Positions 38,973 to 49,016 of a stretch of 64,000 nt of DNA are shown in pieces. Each line of letters opens with the position of its first letter. The first letter of the stretch is position 1. The stretch is from contig NZ_CP012358.1 in the NCBI RefSeq assembly GCF_001267175.1, forward strand, positions 784,501 through 848,500, in the 5' to 3' direction. The translations under genes and the position numbers were made by a program. The notes beneath the pieces were generated by a model. That model was not told the origin of the DNA. It saw only the letters and a program-made list of their open reading frames with translations, and made no database searches. The stretch comes from Thiopseudomonas alkaliphila. Its GTDB lineage: Bacteria > Pseudomonadota > Gammaproteobacteria > Pseudomonadales > Pseudomonadaceae.

Positions 38973-39129
38973 CTGATCCTCTCTTTTGCCTATGGATTGC
39001 CAAAAGTTCTCTGGCCTACTCGCATTCATAATTTTTACAGCGCTATAATAAGCGGTATTTTTCTCTGCGTCCTACCGGCGAGTCTGGTAGGCTAAGTTCT
39101 TCCACCCTAACTTGTCGAGCTACCCGAAC

Positions 39130-40326
39130 ATGAGTCTGTTCTCTGCCGTTGAGATGGCCCCCCGCGATCCGATTCTCGGTCTGAATGAAGCCTTTAATGC
39201 CGACCCACGTCCTAACAAAGTAAATTTAGGCGTAGGTGTTTACTACGATGAAAATGGCAAGATTCCTTTATTAAAAGCCGTTGCTGCTGCTGAGCAAGCA
39301 CGCGCTGCTGCACATGCACCCCGTGGCTACCTGCCCATTGATGGGATCAATAGCTATGATCTGGCGGTGCAGAAACTATTATTTGGGAACGACTCACCCC
39401 TTATTCAAGCTAAACGCGTGATTACCACCCAAGCCATCGGTGGGACTGGCGCACTAAAAATTGGTGCCGACTTTTTACAACAACTGAGCCCCCAGTCTCA
39501 GGTGGCTATCAGTAATCCTAGCTGGGAAAACCACCGCGCACTCTTCACTGCCGCCGGCTTTCCGGTCAGCCAATACCGTTATTACGATGCCAGCAGCCAC
39601 GGGGTAGACCGCGAAGGGATGCTGGACGATCTGCGCCAACTGCCTGAGCAGTCGATTATTGTGCTGCATGCCTGCTGCCACAACCCAACCGGAGTGGATC
39701 TAACCCTCGATGATTGGCAAGCAGTGATCGAGGTTCTGGCAGAAAAAAATCACATTCCCTTTTTAGATATTGCTTATCAAGGGTTTGCTGAAGGTATTGC
39801 TGAAGATGCAGCGGCCGTACGTTTATTTGCCGAAACCGATTTGACCTTCTTTGTTTCCAGTTCTTTTTCTAAGTCCTTTTCATTCTACGGTGAGCGCGTT
39901 GGTGCGCTATCGATTGTGACGGGTTCAGAAGAAGAAGCCAGCCGCGTACTCTCGCAAGTTAAACGTGTGATTCGCACCAATTACTCCAATCCCCCGACCC
40001 ATGGTGCAACCATTGTCGGCAATGTACTGAACAATCCCGAGTGGCGCCAGCTCTGGGAAGATGAATTAGCTGCGATGCGTGGCCGAATCAGGCAAATGCG
40101 TGAACTGTTAGTGCAACAATTAGCGGCTAAGGGAGCTAAACGTGATTTTTCCTTTGTTGCTAAACAGCGCGGCATGTTCTCTTACTCAGGCTTAACCCCC
40201 GAACAAGTTGAGCGCCTGCGCCACGAGTTTGGCATCTATGCGGTCAGTAGTGGACGTATCTGTGTTGCTGCGCTCAACCTGCACAACATTGATGCGGTGA
40301 CCGACGCCATTGTACAAGTGCTTTAA
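39130..40326 (+). CDS. tyrB: Aromatic/aspartate aminotransferase, class I
   Basis: A PLP enzyme of about 398 residues that transaminates aromatic amino acids and aspartate with 2-oxoglutarate. The lysine that binds PLP is in SSSFSKSFSFYGERVG near residue 248; HACCHNPTGVD near residue 183 and the C-terminal GRICVAALN block with the substrate arginine are intact. ATG 39130 gives MSLFSAVEMAPRDPILGLNEAF, the Pseudomonas start; TTG 39112 in the same frame is possible. It is divergent from uvrB and closed by a terminator. Confidence 0.93.
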   Translation: MSLFSAVEMAPRDPILGLNEAFNADPRPNKVNLGVGVYYDENGKIPLLKAVAAAEQARAAAHAPRGYLPIDGINSYDLAVQKLLFGNDSPLIQAKRVITTQAIGGTGALKIGADFLQQLSPQSQVAISNPSWENHRALFTAAGFPVSQYRYYDASSHGVDREGMLDDLRQLPEQSIIVLHACCHNPTGVDLTLDDWQAVIEVLAEKNHIPFLDIAYQGFAEGIAEDAAAVRLFAETDLTFFVSSSFSKSFSFYGERVGALSIVTGSEEEASRVLSQVKRVIRTNYSNPPTHGATIVGNVLNNPEWRQLWEDELAAMRGRIRQMRELLVQQLAAKGAKRDFSFVAKQRGMFSYSGLTPEQVERLRHEFGIYAVSSGRICVAALNLHNIDAVTDAIVQVL

Positions 40327-40371
40327 ATCATCTTATACAACTAGGCCGCCAAGCTTATCAGTTGCACCAAT

Positions 40372-40394
40372 AAAACCGCCTACGGGCGGTTTTA
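40372..40394. terminator. Bidirectional terminator between tyrB and the ABC exporter operon
   Basis: AAAACCGCC (40372-40380) pairs with GGCGGTTTT around TACG, with A and T flanks on both sides. Both converging operons end within 60 bases. Confidence 0.85.
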
Positions 40395-40399
40395 TGCTG

Positions 40400-41113
40400 T
40401 TAACTCGTCAGCCCTAGCGAATCACCATCATAAATCACCTGCCCATCCTTTAACTGCACAGTCCGCGGACATTGCTGGGCAATGCTTAAATCATGGGTCA
40501 CCACCACAATTGAACAGTCTAGCGTTTGATTTAAGCGCTTAAATAAGGCAAATACCTCTGCTGAGGTTTCACTGTCTAAGTTTCCCGTTGGTTCATCGGC
40601 CAAAAGTAATTTAGGTCGATTAATCAGCGCCCGGGCAATCGCCACCCGTTGCTGCTGACCACCGGATAACTGTAACGCCGAGCGCTGCAGCACATCGCCC
40701 AGCCCCACTTCGGCTAACAGCTGCTTGGCATACTCAAGGTGTGCAGGTTTAGGTTTACCTTGGCGCAGCATCACAGGCAACAGCACATTATCTAACACAC
40801 TAAAGGCGCTCAGTAAGTGATGAAACTGAAACACAAAGCCAATCAGTTGATTACGTAACTGGGTTTTCTCGGCATCGCTGAGCCCGCTAACCGGCTGCTG
40901 CTGAATATACAGCTCGCCACTGCTGGCTTGATCTAACAGGCCCATAATATTGAGCAAGGTCGACTTGCCTGATCCCGACTGGCCAATTAAGGCCACTAAC
41001 TCGCCTGGCATCAGTGTTAAATTGATCTGGCTTAATACTGGCTTAAGCAAAATGCCCTGGTTGAAACTTTTACTAATATCACTTAACTGTAAAATCGGTA
41101 GCGTCTTAGACAT
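40400..41113 (-). CDS. ABC exporter ATPase of the LolD/MacB type
   Basis: A 237-residue ATPase. Walker A GQSGSGKST lies near residue 42, the signature LSGGQQQR near residue 147, and Walker B LLLADEPTGNLDS near residue 167, the last typical of the LolD/MacB group. It overlaps the permease gene by eight bases. Together with that permease and the HlyD-like adaptor it forms a tripartite exporter of the MacAB type with ATPase and permease on separate chains. The substrate is unknown; no lolA or lolB gene is adjacent. Confidence 0.85.
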   Translation of the reverse strand: MSKTLPILQLSDISKSFNQGILLKPVLSQINLTLMPGELVALIGQSGSGKSTLLNIMGLLDQASSGELYIQQQPVSGLSDAEKTQLRNQLIGFVFQFHHLLSAFSVLDNVLLPVMLRQGKPKPAHLEYAKQLLAEVGLGDVLQRSALQLSGGQQQRVAIARALINRPKLLLADEPTGNLDSETSAEVFALFKRLNQTLDCSIVVVTHDLSIAQQCPRTVQLKDGQVIYDGDSLGLTS

Positions 41114-42323
41114 AACGTATTGCCTCTACTGGATTTAAGCGCGCTGCACGCCGTGCTGGCAACCAGGCCGCTAGCAAACCACTGAGCATCGCAATCCCGA
41201 TACTGGCCGCTACTAATGAGCCAGTTAATCGCACGCTAAATAATTGCGTCCCCCACTGGTTAAACAAGCCAATTAGTCCTGCCGCTAACCCACTGCCTAC
41301 TAGTGCGCCCAAGAATCCCAGCACGGTTCCTTGCACTAAGAATACCCGCAAGATTTGTTGCTGATAAGCACCCATTGCCCGCAAAATACCGATTTCTCGG
41401 GTGCGCTGGGCGACACTGACGGCCAATACACTGGCAATGCCAAACGCCACAGAAATGGCAATAAAAAATCGAATTAAGCCGGTGGCCATTCGCTGCGACG
41501 TTAAGGCATTTAAAATTTGGGTATTTTGCTGCATCCAGCTTTCCACCTGTAAACCGGTGATGCGCTGCAACTGCTGGGCTTGTTGCTGAGCGGAAAAAAT
41601 TTCCGCAGTTTTCAATTCAATCCGTGTCACGCCACCAGGCAAGCTCTGAATCGCTTGGGTTTGCTTTAAATTAAGGTATAAATAACGGCTATCCAGCTCT
41701 TTGCTGCCCGCATTAAAAATCCCTGCGATAGTTAACAGGTGTAGCTGCTGATTAGTCCCTTCAAGACGTAGTTTATCGCCAACCTTAACCCCCAAGTCTT
41801 CAGCTAGCTGCTGACCAATCAGGGTATAACCTGAACCGACGGCTAGCTGTCCGGCAATTAAATACTGATCTAATGGCGTTACTTGGATATAGCGCGCCAA
41901 ATCTATACCAATGGTGGTTACCGCAACCCGTGCTTTACCCCGCAGCACGATCGCCGGCCCAGCAATAATCGGCGACACTGCAGTCAAACCAGCGGTTTGC
42001 TCTAAGCGTTCAACCACCGCCTGCCAGTTATAAATTGTACGCAGACGTTTAGGCCGTAAACTTTCATCGGTAAATACCGTGCTGGCAGCGCTAGACGGTG
42101 GCTGATGATTGATTTCTTGAGGCATTTCCAAACTGATATGTGGCAAAGCACCAAGGGTCCGCTCGACAATATTGGCCTGTAGTCCGCCCATCAGTGCGCT
42201 AATAAAGATAATTACCGCGGTTCCTAGGGCAATTCCCAGACTAATGAGCAATGTCTGCTGGCGATTTTGTTTCAGAAAATGCCAGGCAATCAGCCGCTCA
42301 GTCCATAACTCATTGAGTGTCAT
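41106..42323 (-). CDS. ABC exporter permease with FtsX/MacB domain
   Basis: A 405-residue permease. One helix near the N-terminus (about residues 27-47) is followed by a large periplasmic domain and three C-terminal helices (from about residue 280), the FtsX-MacB-PCD arrangement. The segment TREIGILRAMGAYQQQILRVFLVQG near residue 310 is typical. It overlaps the adaptor gene by 14 bases and the ATPase gene by eight, so translation is coupled. The product works with those two proteins. Confidence 0.85.
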   Translation of the reverse strand: MTLNELWTERLIAWHFLKQNRQQTLLISLGIALGTAVIIFISALMGGLQANIVERTLGALPHISLEMPQEINHQPPSSAASTVFTDESLRPKRLRTIYNWQAVVERLEQTAGLTAVSPIIAGPAIVLRGKARVAVTTIGIDLARYIQVTPLDQYLIAGQLAVGSGYTLIGQQLAEDLGVKVGDKLRLEGTNQQLHLLTIAGIFNAGSKELDSRYLYLNLKQTQAIQSLPGGVTRIELKTAEIFSAQQQAQQLQRITGLQVESWMQQNTQILNALTSQRMATGLIRFFIAISVAFGIASVLAVSVAQRTREIGILRAMGAYQQQILRVFLVQGTVLGFLGALVGSGLAAGLIGLFNQWGTQLFSVRLTGSLVAASIGIAMLSGLLAAWLPARRAARLNPVEAIRYV

Positions 42324-43470
42324 AGCGCACTCGCTGCCCGGCGCGCAAAGAGGGCTGGGGAATCACCACCCGCTGCTTGGGGGCTAAACCTTTAACCACC
42401 TCAACCGACTGCTGATTAGCTAAACCTAACTCAATCACTTGCTTATGCAAGCGCTGCGCTGCATCCAATACCCAGACGAAAGGCTGGTGCTGATCCCAAG
42501 CCAGCAGCGCTCGATCCAGCACTACGGCCTGCTGACGCTGGGCCACCTGTAAAGTAACCGAGGCGGTCATACCGTGTTTGGGTGTGATGCTAGCGGGCAA
42601 CTGCTGCAATTGAATATGGATATCCAAGGTGCCACGACTGGCATCTACTTGCGGCGCAATAAAGCTGACCTGCCCGGTGAGTAGCTGTTCCGGCCAAGCG
42701 TCAATAATCACGCTAGCTCGCTGCCCTAAGCTAACCGGCGCGCTGTACTGCTCATCAAGCGCCATGATCACCTCTAAACTGTCGGTATCGGCTAAAGTCA
42801 GCAAACGCTGGCCAGGCTGTATCACATCACCCTGCTCGACTTCTTTACTTAAAATGACGCCGCTAAAAGGGGCGGTAATCTGAGTTTTATCTACGCTGAG
42901 TTGCGCCGCCGCTACCTGCTCTTGCAGCCGCTTTAATTCGGCGCCCTGTAACGATAAATCTTGATTGGCCAGTCGCGCTTGTTGCTGTTGCTGCTGTAAA
43001 CGCTGTAACTGCAAACGCGCCTGTTCGACCGCTTCTTGACTTAAAAATCCGCGCTTTGCTAAATCAAGTCGCCGATCCAATTCTCGTTGGGCTTGCTGGC
43101 GCTGCGCAGTTGCCTCAGTTAGCGCAGCTTGCAACTGTGGCTGGCGACTTTTTAAGGCCTGGGTTAATAGCGCCTGCGCTTGCTTGAGCGCATTGTCTGG
43201 CTGTTGGCGGTCCAGCGTAATCAACAACTGTTCAGCCTGCACTTGATCTCCCTCACGTACCTTCCGCGCAGTGACTATACCTGTGATTTCTGCTGCCACC
43301 TGATGCACTTGCTGATAGCGCAATTCGCCACTGGCTACCACGCGCTGCTCAATCGCTGTTAGCTCAGTGGTGATCAACTCCACCCGTGTCAGGCGATAAT
43401 GCCAAATCAGCGCCACAGCAACCACTAAGCTTAAGACAAGTACTGCCCATGCAAAGCGTTTTTTGGCCAT
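42310..43470 (-). CDS. HlyD/MacA-like periplasmic adaptor
   Basis: A 386-residue membrane fusion protein with one N-terminal helix (about residues 7-24), a lipoyl segment, a long glutamine and alanine-rich coiled coil (about residues 95-190, containing a run of seven glutamines), the return lipoyl motif KTQITAPFSGVI near residue 195, and a beta-barrel tail. It is the first gene of the exporter operon, 34 bases after cvfB on the same strand. A TolC-like channel would be supplied from elsewhere. Confidence 0.85.
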   Translation of the reverse strand: MAKKRFAWAVLVLSLVVAVALIWHYRLTRVELITTELTAIEQRVVASGELRYQQVHQVAAEITGIVTARKVREGDQVQAEQLLITLDRQQPDNALKQAQALLTQALKSRQPQLQAALTEATAQRQQAQRELDRRLDLAKRGFLSQEAVEQARLQLQRLQQQQQQARLANQDLSLQGAELKRLQEQVAAAQLSVDKTQITAPFSGVILSKEVEQGDVIQPGQRLLTLADTDSLEVIMALDEQYSAPVSLGQRASVIIDAWPEQLLTGQVSFIAPQVDASRGTLDIHIQLQQLPASITPKHGMTASVTLQVAQRQQAVVLDRALLAWDQHQPFVWVLDAAQRLHKQVIELGLANQQSVEVVKGLAPKQRVVIPQPSLRAGQRVRYDTQ

Positions 43471-43503
43471 GGCTTGATTCCCGTGCTGCTAGTTAAGCCG
43501 CGC

Positions 43504-44352
43504 TTAACTGTCTGTGCGCTCAATATAAGTGGGGTAGATGCTAATCAACTGTTGCTTATATAACCCCCCTAAGGCTTTTTTAAAGTTGCCCTTACTGACC
43601 CCAAATGCCTCAGCAATTTCAGCCGCGGGTGACTTATCGCTTAAAGCTAAACGTCCGCCTGCTGCATCAATTGCCTGCAAAATACGCTCGGCTAACTCAT
43701 CTCGCATCTCAGCACCTTGGGGCTGCAAGCTTAAACTAATGCGACCGTCTTCACGGATTTCACGAATATAGGCGGTTTCTTGCATACCAGGGCGAATAAA
43801 CTTAAACACTTCATTGTTATGAATAAGCCCCCAGTAAGTTTTATCAATAATCGCTTTATAGCCTAAATCGGTGCGCTCAGCGATCAACACCGATACCGCC
43901 TGCCCTTTGGCATAGGTATCGGCTTCAGCGGTATCTTGCAAAAAGCTATCAAGGTGGGCAGTCGCTACTAAACGGCCCGTGCGCTCATCTTGGTAAACAT
44001 AAACCACCACATAATCATCTACCTGCAAGGGCTTTTTTTCTTCTGAGTGGGGTAACAGTAAATCTTTGCTCAGCCCCCAATCTAAAAAGAGCCCAACGCG
44101 GTTAATATCAACTACCTTTAAACTAGCAAACTCACCCACTTGAGCTTTGGGCTTACGCGTGGTGGCAATCACTCGATCTTCACTGTCTAAGTAAATAAAT
44201 ACATTCAGCCAGTCTTCTAGCTCTACCTCTGCATCTTTCGGCATTTCACGGTTGGGTAACAAAATATCCCCGTACTGATCACCATCTAAATACACGCCAA
44301 ATTCAACCTGACGAATCACTTGCAGTGTATTCATGGTTCCCAAAACTGCCAT
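43504..44352 (-). CDS. S1-like RNA-binding protein CvfB
   Basis: A protein of about 282 residues with two or three S1-type oligonucleotide-binding folds (about residues 5-60, 65-130 and 135-205) and a C-terminal winged-helix part with AEAFGVSKGNFKKALGGLYKQ, as in CvfB/YitL. It likely binds RNA and influences expression of envelope or virulence genes in some bacteria; its role here is unknown. ATG 44352 has GAGG upstream; a start at 44379 would add nine residues. It sits directly after rnhB, where dnaE usually follows in pseudomonads. Confidence 0.85.
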   Translation of the reverse strand: MAVLGTMNTLQVIRQVEFGVYLDGDQYGDILLPNREMPKDAEVELEDWLNVFIYLDSEDRVIATTRKPKAQVGEFASLKVVDINRVGLFLDWGLSKDLLLPHSEEKKPLQVDDYVVVYVYQDERTGRLVATAHLDSFLQDTAEADTYAKGQAVSVLIAERTDLGYKAIIDKTYWGLIHNNEVFKFIRPGMQETAYIREIREDGRISLSLQPQGAEMRDELAERILQAIDAAGGRLALSDKSPAAEIAEAFGVSKGNFKKALGGLYKQQLISIYPTYIERTDS

Positions 44353-44392
44353 ATCAAACCTCGATTGGGTGCTTTGCACCCGAAAAATAAAT

Positions 44393-44992
44393 TTATGCTA
44401 AGCCTAGCGCACGCTTCACTGGAGCAAAAGAACGACGATGAATCGGCGTTGCGCCTAAGGCTTTTAATGCGGCTAAATGCGCCGCAGTTGGATAGCCTTT
44501 ATGTTGCGCCATGCCATAACCGGGATACATCTGATCCCAGTGCTGCATTTCCCGATCGCGGGCTACCTTGGCCAAGATCGATGCTGCGGCAATCGCTGGC
44601 TCTTCACTGTCACCCTGCACCACCGCACGACAAGGCACACTCAATTGTGGACAACGATTGCCATCAATTAATGCCAGCTTTGGAGTAATAGCCAAACCTT
44701 CGACTGCACGCTGCATAGCTAACATAGTGGCATGTAAGATATTTAGCTGATCAATTTCTGCCACTTCTGCTCGAGCAATATGCCAAGCAAGGGCTTTTTC
44801 TTGAATTTCGGTAAATAACAACTCGCGTTTTTTTTCACTGAGTTTTTTTGAGTCATTTAATCCGTTAATCGGTCGTGCTGGGTCAAGAATTACCGCTGCG
44901 GTGATGACTGGGCCACACAAGGGGCCACGCCCTACCTCATCTACCCCTGCCACCAACGATTCGACACGTTCAAAGTCTAAGCCGATTTGCAT
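44393..44992 (-). CDS. rnhB: Ribonuclease HII
   Basis: A 199-residue enzyme that nicks RNA in RNA/DNA hybrids and at single ribonucleotides in DNA. The active-site motif [13 protein letters not shown], with the first catalytic aspartate and glutamate, is at about residues 17-29, and HKGYPTAAH occurs near residue 164. It starts in the stop codon of lpxB. It is the last gene of the leftward cluster; the dnaE gene that normally follows is absent. Confidence 0.95.
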   Translation of the reverse strand: MQIGLDFERVESLVAGVDEVGRGPLCGPVITAAVILDPARPINGLNDSKKLSEKKRELLFTEIQEKALAWHIARAEVAEIDQLNILHATMLAMQRAVEGLAITPKLALIDGNRCPQLSVPCRAVVQGDSEEPAIAAASILAKVARDREMQHWDQMYPGYGMAQHKGYPTAAHLAALKALGATPIHRRSFAPVKRALGLA

Positions 44993-46125
44993 TACAGCAA
45001 CTCCAGTACCGCTTTAGCTGCTTGATTTGAAGCATCTTTACGTAGCCCTTGATGGAGCTGCATAAAATGCTGGGTTTGGTGTTCAGGCTGAGCTAATACC
45101 TGTTGCAGGGCCTTAGCTAAGTGTTCTGGAGTGGCTTGCTGTTGAATAAACTCAGGCACCAAGGCTTGATTAGCCAATAAATTTGGCAGCGCAATATAAG
45201 GCGTTTTAACTAAGCGCTTTAAGATCGCAAAGGTTAAAGGTGCCAGTTTATACGCCACCACCATCGGTTTTTTAAACAGCATGGTTTCTAAGGTGGCTGT
45301 ACCGGAGGCTATTAATACCGCATCACTGGCCTGTAACACTCGCTGCGACTGCCCTTGCACTAACTGAATATTAGCTTGGGCTTGGCTACGGGCTTCGAGT
45401 AAGGCGCTTATTTGCTCATAACGGGCAGCATTAGCGGCAGGTAAAACAAACTGTAGATTGGGTTGCTGCTGCGTTAAATACTCTGCTGTTTGAATAAACA
45501 ACGGCGCTAGCTTGCCAACCTCTCCACCGCGACTCCCGGGCAACAAAGCAATCACCGGTTGCTCGAGAGACAGCCCCAGTGCTTGCTTAGCCGGCTGGCT
45601 ATCATGGGTTAAGGCAATTGTGTCGGCTAGCGGATGGCCTACAAACTTCACCGGCACCTGATGGGCATGATAAAACTGCGCCTCAAACGGCAGCAGAGTC
45701 AGCATCAGATCACAGGCCTGCTTAATTTTAAACACCCGTTTTTGTCGCCATGCCCACACCGATGGACTGACATAATGCACGGTTTTAATGCCTTGCTGTC
45801 GCAGCTGCAACTCGATCTCTAAGGTAAAATCGGGAGAGTCAATTCCAATAAATACATCGGGACGCTCGGCCAACAAGTCTTTAATCAGCTGTTTACGACG
45901 CCGCGTCAACTCGCGAATCCGCCCTAGAATTTCGACTAATCCCATGACGGCTAAGCGCTCCATGGGAAAATAACTCGTTAGTCCTTGTTCTTCCATTAAC
46001 GGCCCGCCGATTCCAACAAACTCAATGGGCGCTTGAGTTTGTTGTTTAAGTGCCGACATTAAGCCTGCACCTAAAATATCACCGGAAGCTTCGCCTGCTA
46101 CCAAGGCTATTTTAAGCGGACGCAT
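44992..46125 (-). CDS. lpxB: Lipid-A-disaccharide synthase
   Basis: A glycosyltransferase of about 377 residues that joins UDP-2,3-diacylglucosamine and lipid X in lipid A synthesis. The start ATG 46125 gives [21 protein letters not shown], the family opening, two bases after the lpxA stop; a longer frame to 46170 is not conserved. The [10 protein letters not shown] segment near residue 190 and [10 protein letters not shown] near residue 265 are typical. Peripheral at the inner membrane. Confidence 0.95.
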   Translation of the reverse strand: MRPLKIALVAGEASGDILGAGLMSALKQQTQAPIEFVGIGGPLMEEQGLTSYFPMERLAVMGLVEILGRIRELTRRRKQLIKDLLAERPDVFIGIDSPDFTLEIELQLRQQGIKTVHYVSPSVWAWRQKRVFKIKQACDLMLTLLPFEAQFYHAHQVPVKFVGHPLADTIALTHDSQPAKQALGLSLEQPVIALLPGSRGGEVGKLAPLFIQTAEYLTQQQPNLQFVLPAANAARYEQISALLEARSQAQANIQLVQGQSQRVLQASDAVLIASGTATLETMLFKKPMVVAYKLAPLTFAILKRLVKTPYIALPNLLANQALVPEFIQQQATPEHLAKALQQVLAQPEHQTQHFMQLHQGLRKDASNQAAKAVLELL

Positions 46126-46127
46126 TA

Positions 46128-46904
46128 CTAGCGAATAATGCCTCGCGTGGAGTTGCGAATCGAATCGCAAAACAAGTTAACTTCTGGAAACTCAAGGCAT
46201 AAATCTTTCAGCTCCAGCAATGCTGCCTCAACGGTTAAACCATTGCGATATACAACCTTATAGGCGCGACGCAGTGCATGCATCGCTTCTTCGCTAAAAC
46301 CACGGCGACGCATCCCTTCAAAGTTCATGCTGCGGGCTTCACCTGGGTTCCCAGCGGCGGTCACAAAAGCTGGCACATCTTTACCAATCGCTGTGCCCAT
46401 GGCGGCAAAACTATGGGCCCCAATGTGACAAAACTGATGCACTAAGGTATAGCCAGACAAAATAGCCCAGTCATCGATATGCACATGCCCTGCTAGCGCC
46501 GTGTTATTCACTAAAATGCAATGATTGCCCACTACACTGTCATGACCAATATGGGCATAAGCCATAATCAGGTTACTGTTACCGATGGTGGTTTCATTGC
46601 GATCTTGAATGGTGCCACGGTGCATGGTCACCCCTTCGCGAATAATATTATCGTCACCGATAACTAAACGCGTAGGCTCGCCTTTGTATTTTCGATCCGG
46701 GGTATCTTCACCTAGGCTAGCAAACTGATAAATGCGGTTATTTTTACCAATGTGTGTTGGTCCCTTAATAATTACATGGGGACCAATCACACAACCGGAC
46801 TCGATGACTACATCAGGACCAATAATTGACCAAGGGCCAATCTCGACGTCGTCTGCAATGTTAGCTGCAGGATCTATAATTGCACGAGCGTCAATTTCAC
46901 TCAT
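46128..46904 (-). CDS. lpxA: UDP-N-acetylglucosamine acyltransferase
   Basis: A 258-residue enzyme, the exact usual length, with left-handed beta-helix hexapeptide repeats (for example [18 protein letters not shown]). The catalytic histidine lies in the [13 protein letters not shown] segment near residue 125. It adds the first 3-hydroxyacyl chain in lipid A synthesis. The start ATG 46904 overlaps fabZ by four bases. Confidence 0.96.
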   Translation of the reverse strand: MSEIDARAIIDPAANIADDVEIGPWSIIGPDVVIESGCVIGPHVIIKGPTHIGKNNRIYQFASLGEDTPDRKYKGEPTRLVIGDDNIIREGVTMHRGTIQDRNETTIGNSNLIMAYAHIGHDSVVGNHCILVNNTALAGHVHIDDWAILSGYTLVHQFCHIGAHSFAAMGTAIGKDVPAFVTAAGNPGEARSMNFEGMRRRGFSEEAMHALRRAYKVVYRNGLTVEAALLELKDLCLEFPEVNLFCDSIRNSTRGIIR

Positions 46905-47341
46905 AATTTTCGTTCCGCACAAATAATTTCAGCTGAACAAACCAGTTTCCCTTCAACGCTTGCTTGGCAAGCGAACTTCCATATTCCGCGTTTGGCACTT
47001 AAGAAACTTGCCTCAAGTACTAATTGATCACCCGGCATCACAGGATGACGAAAGCGCAATTTATCTGAGCCCACAAAGTAGTACAGCGTACCTTCTTGGG
47101 ACTCGGTATCCATCATTTTAAACCCGAGCACACCCGCTGCCTGTGCCATGGCTTCAACGATTAAAACACCCGGCATAATCGGATGCTGTGGAAAGTGTCC
47201 GGCAAAAAACGGCTCGTTAATACTGACATTTTTATAGCCACGGATAGACTTAGCGTCTAAATCAATCTCCGTCACCCGATCAATTAATAAAAACGGATAT
47301 CGGTGAGGAAGGAGTTGGCGAATCTCATTAATGTCCATCAT
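46901..47341 (-). CDS. fabZ: 3-hydroxyacyl-ACP dehydratase FabZ
   Basis: A 146-residue hot-dog fold enzyme that dehydrates 3-hydroxyacyl-ACP in fatty acid synthesis. The catalytic histidine and glutamate are in [20 protein letters not shown] near residue 50, and the [14 protein letters not shown] opening is present. I chose ATG 47341 (MMDINEIRQ) for the usual length; the frame continues 11 codons further. It competes with LpxA for hydroxyacyl-ACP, which explains the neighbours. Confidence 0.95.
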   Translation of the reverse strand: MMDINEIRQLLPHRYPFLLIDRVTEIDLDAKSIRGYKNVSINEPFFAGHFPQHPIMPGVLIVEAMAQAAGVLGFKMMDTESQEGTLYYFVGSDKLRFRHPVMPGDQLVLEASFLSAKRGIWKFACQASVEGKLVCSAEIICAERKL

Positions 47342-47430
47342 TTCAGCAGTAGCCTTAAAAAAAGCACAGATCACTGTGCAAAAATACTAATCAAACACAC
47401 AAAATATAAAAGATGCTAATCACTTTAAGC

Positions 47431-48459
47431 TTAAGTGTCAGCTTGTTTTTTCTCTAATGCGCGTAAACGCTTGGCAAAATCATCCAGTTGACGAAAACGT
47501 ACTGCATTCTTTTTCCATTCTTTCGCGGGCTGCATTGCTGTACCCGACGAGTAAGCCCCTGGTTCAGTAATCGAATGCGTCACCATGGTCATACCTGAAA
47601 TAAAGACACCATCACAAATTTCGATATGTCCAACCAAACCAACGCCACCGGCGAGCATACAGTGCTTACCAATTTTCGCGCTACCGGAAATTCCCACGCA
47701 AGCAGCCATCGCGGTGTGATCACCAATTTGCACGTTATGGGCGATCTGAATCTGGTTATCAAGCTTAACGCCATTACCAATGACGGTGTCTTCAATGGCG
47801 CCGCGATCAATGGTGGTATTGGCCCCAATTTCCACATCATGGCCAATACTGACGCCACCTATTTGAGCAATTTTGTGCCATTGCCCTTGATGATTGGCAA
47901 AACCAAAACCTTCACCACCAATCACCGCACCACTTTGAATCGACACTCGATCACCCATGCTGACCCGGTGATAAATCGTGACATTCGGTGCAATCCAGCA
48001 GTCAGCACCCACCACAGAGTGCGCGCCAATCACTGTTCCAGCACCAATATAACTGCCAGCGCCAATTACTGCGCATGCTTCAATGACCGCATGCGCGGAA
48101 ATTTTGGCCTCAGGATGCACCTGTGCTGTTGCATCCACCACCGCCGATGGATGAATCCCAGTCAAAGCCACGGGCTTATCATCAAACCAATGGGAAACCT
48201 TGGCATAGGCCAAGTATGGATCAGCCACAATCAGGCAGGGTCCCGAGTATCCCTCTGCGTCGTCTGCGGTCAACAACACACAACCTGCTTGGGTACTGTC
48301 TAGACTTTTACGGTATTTGCTACTGGATAAAAAACTCAGCTGATCAGGCTGAGCATGATCCAGTGCCGCTAATCCTGAAACGGTTGTCTCAGGATTAGCC
48401 TGTAACTTGGCCTGCAAAAATTCTGCTAGTTCGGCCAAGGTAATTTGCTTTTTTTTCAT
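47431..48459 (-). CDS. lpxD: UDP-3-O-acylglucosamine N-acyltransferase
   Basis: A 342-residue acyltransferase of lipid A synthesis. An N-terminal uridine-binding domain (about residues 1-100) is followed by hexapeptide repeats (I-G-A-G-S-Y and similar). The catalytic histidine lies in [16 protein letters not shown] near residue 240. It starts six bases after the skp stop. Confidence 0.95.
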   Translation of the reverse strand: MKKKQITLAELAEFLQAKLQANPETTVSGLAALDHAQPDQLSFLSSSKYRKSLDSTQAGCVLLTADDAEGYSGPCLIVADPYLAYAKVSHWFDDKPVALTGIHPSAVVDATAQVHPEAKISAHAVIEACAVIGAGSYIGAGTVIGAHSVVGADCWIAPNVTIYHRVSMGDRVSIQSGAVIGGEGFGFANHQGQWHKIAQIGGVSIGHDVEIGANTTIDRGAIEDTVIGNGVKLDNQIQIAHNVQIGDHTAMAACVGISGSAKIGKHCMLAGGVGLVGHIEICDGVFISGMTMVTHSITEPGAYSSGTAMQPAKEWKKNAVRFRQLDDFAKRLRALEKKQADT

Positions 48460-48465
48460 AATCTA

Positions 48466-48969
48466 TTAGCGTGACTGGTTCATCTTCTCAATAACACGCA
48501 AAGTGATGTCATATTGTGGTTTAACATCAACCACCGCTGCACTATCAATCACTAAATCGTAATTACCGGCTTTTAAAATAGTCTCCACCGCTTTATCTAG
48601 CTGTGGTTTGAGTACTTGTAGCATATCGCGATCAGCTACGGCTTTGGCTTCATTTAATTGCTGCGACTTAATTTGAAAATCACGGGCTTTTTGTTTGAAG
48701 TCTAGCTCTAAGCGCTCAGCATCGGCTTGCTTCATCTTATCGCCTTCTTTAACTAAGCGATCTTGAATTTTTTTAGCATCCTGCTCGAGTTTTTTTAATT
48801 GGTTGAGCTGCGGACCGAATTTTTTCTCCGCATCAACCGCGTATTTTTTCGCTGCATTCGACTCCAGCAAAGCCATTTGGTAATCCAGTACCGCAATTTT
48901 CATCTGAGCAAACGCAGGGGCTGCCATAAGCGCCAAAGATACGACGACTAACTGAGTTAACTTACGCAT
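48466..48969 (-). CDS. skp: Periplasmic chaperone Skp/OmpH
   Basis: A 167-residue secreted chaperone for outer-membrane proteins. The signal peptide ends in APAFAQ near residue 21. The rest is a lysine and glutamine-rich helical hairpin (about residues 45-120), matching the tentacle arms of Skp. It is cotranscribed after bamA and before lpxD. Confidence 0.93.
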   Translation of the reverse strand: MRKLTQLVVVSLALMAAPAFAQMKIAVLDYQMALLESNAAKKYAVDAEKKFGPQLNQLKKLEQDAKKIQDRLVKEGDKMKQADAERLELDFKQKARDFQIKSQQLNEAKAVADRDMLQVLKPQLDKAVETILKAGNYDLVIDSAAVVDVKPQYDITLRVIEKMNQSR

Positions 48970-49016
48970 GTATTACTCCTTCCTTTATTTAACTTATTCT
49001 ACGGTTAAATTGACGC

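Noticed and set aside
38973..39129. LexA box in the uvrB promoter
   Set aside because: Neither strand has CTGT-N8-ACAG or a close variant between uvrB and the aminotransferase gene.
47626..48303. 225-codon rightward frame opposite lpxD
   Set aside because: It lies antisense to hexapeptide repeats of lpxD, whose periodic codons keep the opposite frame open; no ribosome-binding site or family pattern.
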